From contig DATDGX010000012.1 of assembly GCA_036521875.1 (NCBI GenBank), positions 1 to 5,712 of the forward strand: a DNA stretch of 5,712 nucleotides, written 5' to 3'. A model generated the notes under the pieces. It did no database searches and was not told the DNA's origin. It saw only the letters and a program-made list of their open reading frames with translations. Shown here in pieces: positions 1 to 4,400 of this stretch. How positions within the stretch are numbered: position 1 is the stretch's first letter; every line of letters begins with the position of its first letter. The translations under genes were made by a program, and so were the position numbers. This DNA is from DATDGX01 sp036521875 (GTDB lineage Bacteria; Desulfobacterota; Binatia; Binatales; Binataceae).

Positions 1-351
1 ATGCACGTGCTCGGGAGTGGTGTGGTGAATCTTCGCCTCGGCTTCGGCGAGCACTTCGAAGATCGCGATCGCGCGCCGCTTGACCGGGTCGGCGAGCGCG
101 GCGGCGCCCGCGATCATCTTGGTTATCTCGCCGAGATGGCGCTCAGGCTGCTGCTCGAGAACTTCGACGTCGAACTTTACCGCGGAGATTCCGCTGACGA
201 CCTTGAGCTTGCTCGAAAGCCGATAGCCGCTGAGCGCGATCGATCCGATCGCGCGTTCAAACTCGTTGAAATCGGCTCCGCAGTCGATGAGCGCGCCCAC
301 CAGCATGTCGCCGGAGAGCCCGGAGAACGCGTCGAGATAGGCCTGTTTCAT
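1..351 (-). CDS. larC: Nickel-pincer cofactor nickel-insertion protein LarC (partial, N-terminal 117 residues)
   Basis: Reading the minus strand from the ATG at 351 gives 117 residues that run off the left edge. LarC (DUF111 family, usually about 400 residues) inserts nickel, using CTP, into the pyridinium bis-thiocarboxylate precursor of the pincer cofactor used by lactate racemase and relatives; it is cytosolic. The family signature is clear: YLDAFSGLSGDMLVGALID at residues 5-23, an RHLGEI stretch near 71-76, and IFEVLAEAEAKIH at 97-109. The window ends on EHVH, the start of the family's conserved VHFHE block. The gene is divergent from dksA. No larB or larE is visible, and nothing lies upstream in its own operon. 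No strong Shine-Dalgarno precedes the ATG; a weak TAGCAT -10-like box (371-366) is the only promoter hint. The codons are GC-rich and unbroken. The family call is secure, but the physiological partner enzyme cannot be told from here. Confidence 0.9.
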   Translation of the reverse strand, partial: MKQAYLDAFSGLSGDMLVGALIDCGADFNEFERAIGSIALSGYRLSSKLKVVSGISAVKFDVEVLEQQPERHLGEITKMIAGAAALADPVKRRAIAIFEVLAEAEAKIHHTTPEHVH

Positions 352-360
352 GGTTCAAGC

Positions 361-389
361 TTTACATGCTAGCAGGGCGCGGATAGAAT
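361..389 (+). promoter_or_regulatory. Sigma70-type promoter for dksA-galU
   Basis: TTTACA (361-366) and TAGAAT (384-389) are separated by exactly 17 bp, and each matches the -35/-10 consensus at five of six positions. A start near 396 would leave a leader of about 26 nt before the dksA ATG at 422. The box lies in the only gap between divergent larC and dksA. It starts 10 bp from the larC start codon, so transcription in the two directions could interfere. It was identified by inspection only. Confidence 0.65.
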
Positions 390-421
390 CGAAAACTCGG
401 CTGCCGCCGAAACAATCAAGC

Positions 422-781
422 ATGAGGCACAGAGACCTCAAGCTCTTCCGCAAACTGCTCGAAGGTCGCAAACGCGAAATCCTCGTAGAGGCGGAGCGCG
501 CGCTGGGCACGATGAACAGCGAGTCGGAAGAAGCCTACGCCGATCCCACCGATCGCGCCGCGCTCGAATCCGACCGCAATTTCCTGCTCCGGATGCGCGA
601 TCGGGAACGCAAATTGCTGAGCAAGATCGACGAGGCCTTTGCGCGCATCGACGACGGCAGTTACGGCCGCTGCGAGGAGTGCGGCGGAGAGATTGGTATC
701 GAGCGGCTCAAGGCGCGCCCCGTCACCACCCTATGCATCGGTTGTAAATCCGCACAGGAAGCGCGCGAGCATAAGAGCTGA
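422..781 (+). CDS. dksA: RNA polymerase-binding transcription factor DksA (short form)
   Basis: A 119-residue DksA/TraR family protein. DksA inserts its coiled coil into the RNA polymerase secondary channel and, with ppGpp, adjusts rRNA, amino-acid and stress promoters. The coiled coil spans roughly residues 5-75. Its tip carries the DxxDxA motif as DPTDRA (D41, D44, A46), which separates true DksA from many TraR-like proteins. The C-terminal zinc finger is complete, CX2C-X17-CX2C, with C84, C87, C105 and C108. It is shorter than the 151-residue E. coli protein because the N-terminal extension is missing, which is common outside gammaproteobacteria. I chose the ATG at 422 because the extra residues from an in-frame ATG at 350 look non-native, overlap the larC start and would place the promoter inside the gene. 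No strong Shine-Dalgarno is visible. galU follows after 28 bp, so the two are probably cotranscribed. Confidence 0.92.
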   Translation: MRHRDLKLFRKLLEGRKREILVEAERALGTMNSESEEAYADPTDRAALESDRNFLLRMRDRERKLLSKIDEAFARIDDGSYGRCEECGGEIGIERLKARPVTTLCIGCKSAQEAREHKS

Positions 782-795
782 GCGCGCAGGCCGCC

Positions 796-799
796 AGGA
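796..799 (+). promoter_or_regulatory. Ribosome binding site of galU
   Basis: AGGA lies 10 nt before the ATG at 810, inside the 28-bp dksA-galU gap. It supports 810 as the start over in-frame codons further upstream inside dksA. Confidence 0.55.
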
Positions 800-809
800 T
801 TCGTCACAC

Positions 810-1679
810 ATGAAAGTCCGCAAGGCGGTCGTACTGGCGGCCGGGATGGGCACGCGCATGCTGCCCGCCTCCAAGGTCATCCCCAAGGAAATTTTGCCGG
901 TGGTCGACACGCCCGCGATCCAGGTCGTCGTCGAAGAAGCGGTCGCCTCCGGAATCGAGGAGATAATCATCGTCGTCAGCCCGGAACGCACGACGGTGCT
1001 GGAGCATTTCGAGCCCGCCGCGGATCTCGAGCGGCACCTCGAGGAGCGCGGCAAGCACGACCTCCTGGAAATGATCCGGCGAACCAATCGGCTCGCGAAG
1101 ATTTCCGCCGTCGAGCAGCGTCGCCCGCTCGGCCTCGGACATGCGGTGCTCCAGGTGCGCGACGCGGTTGGCGACGAACCGTTCGCCGTGATGCTTCCCG
1201 ACGACATCTTCGATTCTTCGCGTCCGTGCCTGCGGCAGTTGCTCGACGAAGCGGAGCGCGCCGACGCGCCGGTGGTGGCGCTGCTGCGGGTCGCGCGCAG
1301 CGAAATTCCCAAGTATGGAATCGTCGATGCCAAGCCGGCCGACACCCCGCGCCTTTTCGAGCTGCTCGGGATGGTCGAGAAGCCGGCTCTGGACAAAGCG
1401 CCGAGCGATCTCGCGATCATGGGCCGCTACGTGCTCACGCCCGACATCTTCGCCCTGCTCGCCGAGGGCAAGCCGGGAGCTGGCGGCGAAATCCAACTCA
1501 CCGACGCGTTGATGGCGCTCGCGAAGCGGCGCAAGGTTTACGGCTACGAGTTCGAGGGTACGCGTTATGATCTCGGCGATCGGGTCGGGTTCATCACGGC
1601 GCAGGTTGGTTTCGGCTTGAAACGCCCGGAGCTTGGCGATAAATTGCGGGCTTTGCTGAAGTCGATTCTCCAGCAATAA
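810..1679 (+). CDS. galU: UTP--glucose-1-phosphate uridylyltransferase GalU
   Basis: A 289-residue cytosolic nucleotidyltransferase that makes UDP-glucose from UTP and glucose 1-phosphate, for envelope polysaccharide, trehalose and galactose metabolism. Its length is normal for the family. Landmarks in order: the nucleotide-binding loop AAGMGTRMLP at 10-19, PKEILPVVD at 25-33 (K26 is the expected phosphate contact), PLGLGHAV at 106-113, the metal-site LPDDI at 129-133, VEKP at 189-192, GRYVLTPDIF at 205-214, GAGGEIQLTDA at 223-233, and FEGTRYDLGD at 248-257. These separate GalU from the related glucose-1-phosphate thymidylyltransferases. The start at 810 is set by the AGGA box and by the family N-terminus; upstream in-frame sequence only overlaps dksA. 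It is probably in an operon with dksA, and a tRNA-Ala gene starts 22 bp after its stop. The long open frames antisense to it are a codon-bias side effect. Confidence 0.95.
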   Translation: MKVRKAVVLAAGMGTRMLPASKVIPKEILPVVDTPAIQVVVEEAVASGIEEIIIVVSPERTTVLEHFEPAADLERHLEERGKHDLLEMIRRTNRLAKISAVEQRRPLGLGHAVLQVRDAVGDEPFAVMLPDDIFDSSRPCLRQLLDEAERADAPVVALLRVARSEIPKYGIVDAKPADTPRLFELLGMVEKPALDKAPSDLAIMGRYVLTPDIFALLAEGKPGAGGEIQLTDALMALAKRRKVYGYEFEGTRYDLGDRVGFITAQVGFGLKRPELGDKLRALLKSILQQ

Positions 1680-1680
1680 T
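1653..1680 (+). promoter_or_regulatory. Weak candidate promoter for the tRNA gene
   Basis: A good -10-like AATAAT (1675-1680, five of six matches) overlaps the galU stop codon, with a poor -35-like TTGCTG (1653-1658) 16 bp upstream. It would start transcription near 1687, giving a leader of about 15 nt before the tRNA. Read-through from dksA-galU is an equally good explanation. Confidence 0.25.
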
Positions 1681-1701
1681 ATCTCCTCACACCAGCCGGA
1701 T

Positions 1702-1774
1702 GGGGCAGTAGCTCAGCTGGGAGAGCACCACGTTCGCAACGTGGGGGTCGAGGGTTCAAATCCCTTCTGCTCCA
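1702..1774 (+). tRNA. tRNA-Ala (anticodon CGC)
   Basis: A complete 73-nt cloverleaf. The acceptor GGGGCAG (1702-1708) pairs with CTGCTCC (1767-1773), leaving discriminator A1774. The third acceptor pair is G:U, the classic alanine identity pair. The D-arm contains AGCTCAGCTGGGAGAGC. The anticodon stem CCACG/CGTGG (1728-1732/1740-1744) closes the loop TTCGCAA, giving anticodon CGC (1735-1737), which reads GCG codons. The T-arm GAGGG-TTCAAAT-CCCTT is at 1750-1766. CCA is not encoded (CAT follows), so it must be added by a CCA-adding enzyme. The gene sits 22 bp after galU. From its T-arm onward the sequence is repeated in diverged form at 4066-4243, which makes it a likely integration or duplication point. 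Confidence 0.96.
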
Positions 1775-1931
1775 CATTTCAGTCTCCAGATTTTTGGAGA
1801 TGTCAGAGAATCGATCGAAATCGGCGCGTGTGCGCGCGATTCGCGATCGCGCGCGGACCCGGAGAGCGCCTCGGTCGGCGCAAATCGGCAGAATCGGGCA
1901 AAACCTATCCAGGCGCGATTTTGCCAGGTCC
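1754..1931 (+). repeat. Diverged direct repeat, copy 1: tRNA 3' end plus downstream flank
   Basis: This stretch aligns without gaps to 4066-4243 at a constant offset of 2312, with about 130 of 178 positions identical by hand count. The best blocks are the T-loop GTTCAAATCC (1754-1763), GAGAATCGATCGAAATC (1806-1822, identical), CGCGTG...GCGCGCGAT (1825-1840), AAACCT (1901-1906) and ATTTTG (1918-1923). The poorest block, 1784-1803, covers the hairpin behind the tRNA. In this copy the tRNA part belongs to an intact tRNA gene. The sequence also holds a perfect 9-bp stem, GCGCGCGAT/ATCGCGCGC (1832-1840/1846-1854), that copy 2 lacks, and a hairpin at 1909-1928 that copy 2 keeps. No convincing protein is encoded here. 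Confidence 0.85.
1783..1800 (+). terminator. Hairpin directly behind the tRNA
   Basis: TCTCCA (1783-1788) and TGGAGA (1795-1800) form a perfect 6-bp stem around a six-base loop GATTTT, starting 9 nt after the tRNA. There is no T-run after the stem, so it is better read as a processing or 3'-end boundary hairpin than a standard intrinsic terminator. It is not kept in the second repeat copy. Confidence 0.35.
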
Positions 1932-2036
1932 GTGGATCATCGCCGTAGATTCGCCTGGGGCAGGAAACACCGGTTTACCAACGAGCGCGATCGACCTCCA
2001 AGGTGATCGCGGGTGCACTCGCCGGGGTGGCGTGAG

Positions 2037-2055
2037 GGCTGCCAAGGTGGCAGCC
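2037..2055. promoter_or_regulatory. Perfect 8-3-8 inverted repeat over the ribosome binding region of the Ddn-like gene
   Basis: GGCTGCCA (2037-2044), spacer AGG, TGGCAGCC (2048-2055): an exact 19-bp dyad ending 6 bp before the ATG at 2062. The purine-rich AAGG at its centre is the only Shine-Dalgarno-like sequence at a usable distance. As DNA it could be an operator; as RNA it is a strong stem with the Shine-Dalgarno in the loop. Either reading places control at this point. The symmetry is seen directly; the function is inferred. Confidence 0.5.
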
Positions 2056-2061
2056 TATGCC

Positions 2062-2475
2062 ATGCCTGACTACAGCTTGTTCGGAGACGAGCACGTCCGC
2101 CGGTACGAGGCGACCGGCGGTAAGATTGGCCACGATTGGAACAACACCAGCTGTCTGGTGCTGCACACGATCGGGCGGAAATCTGGCGAGACGAAAAAGT
2201 TCCCGCTGATCTACGGGCGCGATGGCAACAACTATCTGGTTGTCGCTTCGAAAGGTGGCGCGCCCGACGATCCTGGGTGGTACAAAAACCTGCTCGCCCA
2301 CCCCGATGTGAAGATCCAGGTGTGGGACAAAGTGATTCCGGTCCGAGCGCGGACTGCGACGGCCGAAGAAAAGAAGCGCGTGTGGCCGATCATGACAGCG
2401 CAGTGGCCCGACTACGACACGTACCAGGCCGGAACGAAACGCGACATCCCCGTGGTGCTGCTCACGCCGCGCTAG
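2062..2475 (+). CDS. Nitroreductase family deazaflavin-dependent oxidoreductase (Ddn/DUF385-like)
   Basis: A 137-residue protein of the split-beta-barrel family typified by mycobacterial Ddn, which uses reduced F420 to reduce quinones and nitro compounds; other members may bind FMN or heme. Recognisable blocks: HVRRYEATGGKIGHDW at 11-26, TIGRKSG at 36-42, PLIYGRDG at 48-55, VASKGGAPDDPGWYKNL at 61-77, AHPDV at 79-83, and YQAGTKRDIPVVLL at 121-134. These cover the cofactor-facing features of the family, and the length is typical. No signal peptide or membrane segment is seen, so it is cytosolic or peripheral. The frame stays open well upstream into the tRNA repeat, but conservation begins at MPDYSLFG, so I take the ATG at 2062. 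An exact palindrome covers its ribosome binding region. It is convergent with the methyltransferase at 3313-2623. F420 use is inferred from the family; no F420 synthesis gene is in view. Confidence 0.88.
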   Translation: MPDYSLFGDEHVRRYEATGGKIGHDWNNTSCLVLHTIGRKSGETKKFPLIYGRDGNNYLVVASKGGAPDDPGWYKNLLAHPDVKIQVWDKVIPVRARTATAEEKKRVWPIMTAQWPDYDTYQAGTKRDIPVVLLTPR

Positions 2476-2577
2476 CGGCGTGACCGGTGTGTCCGCTCTC
2501 TTAACGGCGAGCCCTTACGCCTGGGAGTTTAAACCCGCGAGTTTTGGTCAGCGCCGCTTTGCGCGAGCCAATTCGAA

Positions 2578-2614
2578 CGGGCGCGAGCGGGGGTCCGGCC
2601 GGTTCGCTCGCCCG
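2578..2614. repeat. GC-rich inverted repeat in the convergent gap
   Basis: CGGGCGCGAGCG (2578-2589) can pair with CGCTCGCCCG (2605-2614) if two bases bulge, across a 15-nt GC-rich loop. It lies in the 147-bp gap between two convergent genes, where a bidirectional terminator is expected. No T-run follows on either strand, so termination is only a guess. Nothing else is recognised in the gap 2476-2622. Confidence 0.35.
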
Positions 2615-2622
2615 ATCATGCC

Positions 2623-3313
2623 TTAGCCTCGAGCGATCCAGCCGAAAACCGATAAGCCAGCGTAGAACAGGCGCACATCGACGAAACCGGCTTCCGACAG
2701 CAGAGCTTCCTCGCGCTCGGGCAGCACGCCGTAAAGGCTATCGCGCTGCATCTCGACGGCCCGTTGCACCAGATCCGGCGGCGCACCGTTGTGCCGCGCG
2801 AAAGCTGCATAAACCCGCAAGTCATCGTCAAAGCGCGTGGAACTCTTGTCCGAGCAGCCATCGATAATCAGGAACGGCGCGTCTTTCTTCAATCGCGCAT
2901 GTAATGTCGCGCAAGATCGCGAGTCGCCTATCCACATCGACGAAGTTCAATGCCAAGAAGGAAGTTGCGGCATCGAACGGGCCTTTCAGTGATTTCTCCA
3001 CCTCGCCTTGGACCCACGTCACCCGATCCCCTGCACCAACGCTATCCAGTTTGGCCCTTGCTTGCCGAAGCATCTCGGCGGAAGGATCGACTGCGGTGAA
3101 TTTCCAGCCCGGGCATTCACGGGCGAATACTGACAACTCCACTCCGCCGCCAGCGCCGACCACCAGGATGTGGCCTTGCTCGCCGATGCGATCGTGCAGC
3201 AGGACTGCCGCCATCGCGTGGCTAGCGTCGTACCCTGGAACGAACCAGCGCGGTCCTCGTTCGTAGTTTTCTGTGGCCGCAGGATTGTGATCGAAATCGA
3301 ACTTCTCGATCAT
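2623..3313 (-). pseudogene. Class I SAM-dependent methyltransferase, interrupted by a +1 frameshift
   Basis: The minus strand from ATG 3313 reads a Rossmann methyltransferase N-terminus: glycine loop VGAGGGVEL at 52-60, the acidic residue in AVDPS at 74-78 (D76), and GPFDAATSFLALNFV at 111-125. After LRDI (134-137) the frame runs into unrelated residues. The rest of the family sequence continues in the next frame as HARLKKDAPFLIIDGCSDKS, then RFDDDLRVYAAFARHNG, and ends RLFYAGLSVFGWIARG with a stop at 2625-2623. Removing one base (an extra A on the minus strand, near 2902) restores one 229-residue frame with no other stop. The ATG is well supported by AGGAG (3327-3323), nine bases upstream. 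It starts 38 bp after the Rrf2 gene on the same strand, so the two are likely cotranscribed. The substrate is unknown. The break may be a real recent mutation or a sequencing/assembly error; both halves are otherwise well conserved. Confidence 0.82.
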
Positions 3314-3322
3314 TGGTAAGTT

Positions 3323-3327
3323 CTCCT
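3323..3327 (-). promoter_or_regulatory. Ribosome binding site of the methyltransferase gene
   Basis: The minus strand reads AGGAG, nine bases before the ATG at 3313. It fixes the start, and it lies in the 38-bp gap behind the Rrf2 regulator, as expected for an operon partner with its own ribosome entry site. Confidence 0.65.
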
Positions 3328-3351
3328 ATCGCGATCGCGCGCTTCTGGAAG

Positions 3352-3804
3352 TTAAGCCGCATGCACCGTCGGAAGCTTCTGCCTCTTCATGAGCCGCTTC
3401 ACCTCCGCGGCGACATCGGCCAGCGTTTTTTCTCCTAACCGTTCAACTAGCAGCGCTTCTGCTTGCCTGCGAAAGTCGTCCATCAGTCTCGATATAGCCT
3501 GTTCAACAAGGCATCCCGGGCTCTCTGCCTTGCCGGCTCCTGATAACATCGATTCACCTAGCGCCGCGTACACCTCAGCCAACGTGATCGCTTCGGCGGC
3601 GCGCATCAGAATCCATCCGCCACGATGACCTGACGCGGAACGAACCAGCCCGACGGCGCGAAGTCCGGCCAATGTCCTGCGCACTACCACCGGATTCGTC
3701 AGGAGGCAGGCGGCCAACGCTTCTGACGTCGCAGGCACTCCGCTTCTTTCCGCCATCTGAATCAACGCGTGGAGGGCAACAGAAAAGCGGCTGTTTCGTT
3801 TCAC
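3352..3804 (-). CDS. Rrf2 family transcriptional regulator (no Fe-S cysteine triad)
   Basis: A 150-residue winged-helix repressor of the Rrf2 family. It begins V/M-KRNSRFSVALHALIQMAE, the usual family N-terminus. The recognition helix region TNPVVVRRTLAGLRAVGLV is at 36-54, the wing GHRGGWILMR at 59-68, and ITLAEVYAALGE at 73-84, followed by a long C-terminal dimer helix. Iron-sulfur members such as IscR or NsrR carry three cysteines near 90-105. Here only C98 (PGCLVEQA) is present, plus C33 in the helix-turn-helix. It is therefore more like the cluster-free YwnA/CymR-type branch, and a single-cysteine redox or electrophile sensor is possible. I choose the GTG at 3804: it matches the family start, whereas the longer frame from TTG 3840 would turn the -35 box into coding sequence. 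No Shine-Dalgarno is seen. The methyltransferase follows after 38 bp, probably in the same transcript. Confidence 0.88.
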   Translation of the reverse strand: MKRNSRFSVALHALIQMAERSGVPATSEALAACLLTNPVVVRRTLAGLRAVGLVRSASGHRGGWILMRAAEAITLAEVYAALGESMLSGAGKAESPGCLVEQAISRLMDDFRRQAEALLVERLGEKTLADVAAEVKRLMKRQKLPTVHAA

Positions 3805-3822
3805 GTAACAATTAATGTTACG
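3804..3822. promoter_or_regulatory. Perfect 7-5-7 palindrome, probable Rrf2 autoregulatory operator
   Basis: CGTAACA (3804-3810), five bases ATTAA, TGTTACG (3816-3822): an exact AT-rich dyad in a GC-rich setting, abutting the GTG start of the Rrf2 gene and covering the region where its -10 box must lie. The position and symmetry are those of a self-repression site for a dimeric winged-helix regulator. The symmetry is observed; the binding is inferred. Confidence 0.65.
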
Positions 3823-3840
3823 AATTATGACGCCTGTCAA
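3811..3840 (-). promoter_or_regulatory. Promoter of the Rrf2-methyltransferase operon
   Basis: The minus strand reads a perfect TTGACA (3840-3835). After 18 bp comes ATTAAT (3816-3811, four of six matches to the -10). The expected start point is about seven bases further, at or next to 3804, which is the G of the GTG codon. That implies a leaderless or nearly leaderless mRNA, consistent with the missing Shine-Dalgarno. The palindrome at 3804-3822 overlaps the -10, so bound regulator would block polymerase. Confidence 0.55.
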
Positions 3841-4065
3841 GACCTCATGCTTTTCGACCTACTCGGCTACGGGCGCACCGCCGGCCGGCGCTCACGACTA
3901 AGGTATTCTAGGGAAATGGACCACCATTTGCTTATGAGGAGGACATTCTTCGTCGCGTTCCATCAGACTTCCGAGTGACTTCGGTTGCGATGAAACTAAG
4001 CCCGTCACGAAGTCGCACAGTGGAACAATTGGACGTCGTCTGACAGACGAGAAACGGGGCTGAAA

Positions 4066-4089
4066 GTTCAAATCCTGTTCGCTCCACCA
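4066..4089 (+). pseudogene. tRNA 3'-end remnant with encoded CCA
   Basis: GTTCAAATCC (4066-4075) is the T-loop of a tRNA, and GCTCCACCA (4081-4089) is an acceptor end with discriminator and CCA. These fall in the same register as the tRNA-Ala at 1702-1774 and share its final CTCCA. The upstream part keeps only patches (CAGT...CA..TGG near 4018-4032, GGGG near 4056-4059). The T-stem is mispaired, the acceptor has no 5' partner, and a possible anticodon arm around CTGACAG (4040-4046) leaves a variable region too long for a normal tRNA. It is a remnant, not a working tRNA. Confidence 0.6.
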
Positions 4090-4243
4090 TTCAGTCCCTC
4101 GGTTATCGTACTCATCGGAGAATCGATCGAAATCCACGCGTGCGCGCGCGATTTGCGATCATGGACGGACCCAGCGAACGTCTCCGGCGGCACTAGTGGC
4201 CAGAAATCGGCCAAACCTGTCCGAGCACCATTTTGCTCGGTCC
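4066..4243 (+). repeat. Diverged direct repeat, copy 2: tRNA remnant plus flank
   Basis: This is the gapless partner of 1754-1931 (offset 2312, about 73% identical). It starts in the tRNA remnant and ends 157 bp before the chosen ligase start. It carries a perfect 7-bp hairpin, CCGAGCA/TGCTCGG (4221-4227/4234-4240). The matching positions in copy 1 also pair, with changed bases. Copy 2 has lost the GCGCGCGAT stem of copy 1 and the hairpin behind the tRNA. Together with 3841-4065, where I see no gene, promoter or other repeat I can support, it makes up most of the 596-bp stretch without a gene between the Rrf2 gene and the ligase. Confidence 0.8.
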
Positions 4244-4400
4244 ATCCTCGCCTGGCATTGGCTCTTGCCGAGAGAAGCTGTCCGCCTATACGGCAGTGTT
4301 TGAAATCGTAAGCGGCGGATACGGAAATCGCGGATCAACGCATTATCTCGATGCGTCTTCGGGATTGGATCGCTCTTGTCACGGTAATAGCGTTGGAAGC

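Noticed and set aside
1..372. Plus-strand open frame of 123 codons
   Set aside because: It is antisense to larC, whose minus-strand translation carries clear family motifs; the plus product resembles nothing.
350..421. N-terminal extension of DksA from the ATG at 350
   Set aside because: It would cover the promoter and the larC start codon, and the added residues do not resemble DksA.
804..1676. Long minus-strand frame (290 codons), and a second at 731-1420, opposite galU
   Set aside because: They are mirror frames from GC-rich codons; galU on the plus strand is unambiguous and the antisense products lack recognisable motifs.
1565..1777. Minus-strand frame with a DLNPRPPRCERGALP stretch
   Set aside because: This is the familiar spurious peptide produced by translating a tRNA gene backwards.
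1741..2061. In-frame upstream extension of the Ddn-like protein
   Set aside because: It begins inside the tRNA and crosses the repeat; family similarity starts at residue 1 from ATG 2062.
2828..2937. Separate small genes for the two halves of the methyltransferase
   Set aside because: The second half has no ribosome binding site and its first residues are non-native; both halves are parts of one family protein.
65..3338. Three copies of the octamer GCGATCGC (65-72, 1843-1850, 3331-3338)
   Set aside because: More than composition alone predicts for 5.7 kb, but the genome is rich in CGATCG and three copies are too few to claim a dispersed HIP1-like element.
4014..4089. A second functional tRNA
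   Set aside because: The acceptor 5' strand does not pair, the T-stem is mismatched, and the possible anticodon arm (CTGACAG) leaves about 10 nt of variable region.
3898..4137. Minus-strand frame with WWSEQDLNFQP
   Set aside because: It has the same kind of tRNA-antisense peptide, caused by the tRNA remnant at 4066-4089; no protein family is evident.
4265..4292. Promoter-like TTGCCG-16-TATACG upstream of the ligase
   Set aside because: Each box matches only four of six positions and the leader would be over 100 nt; too weak to list.
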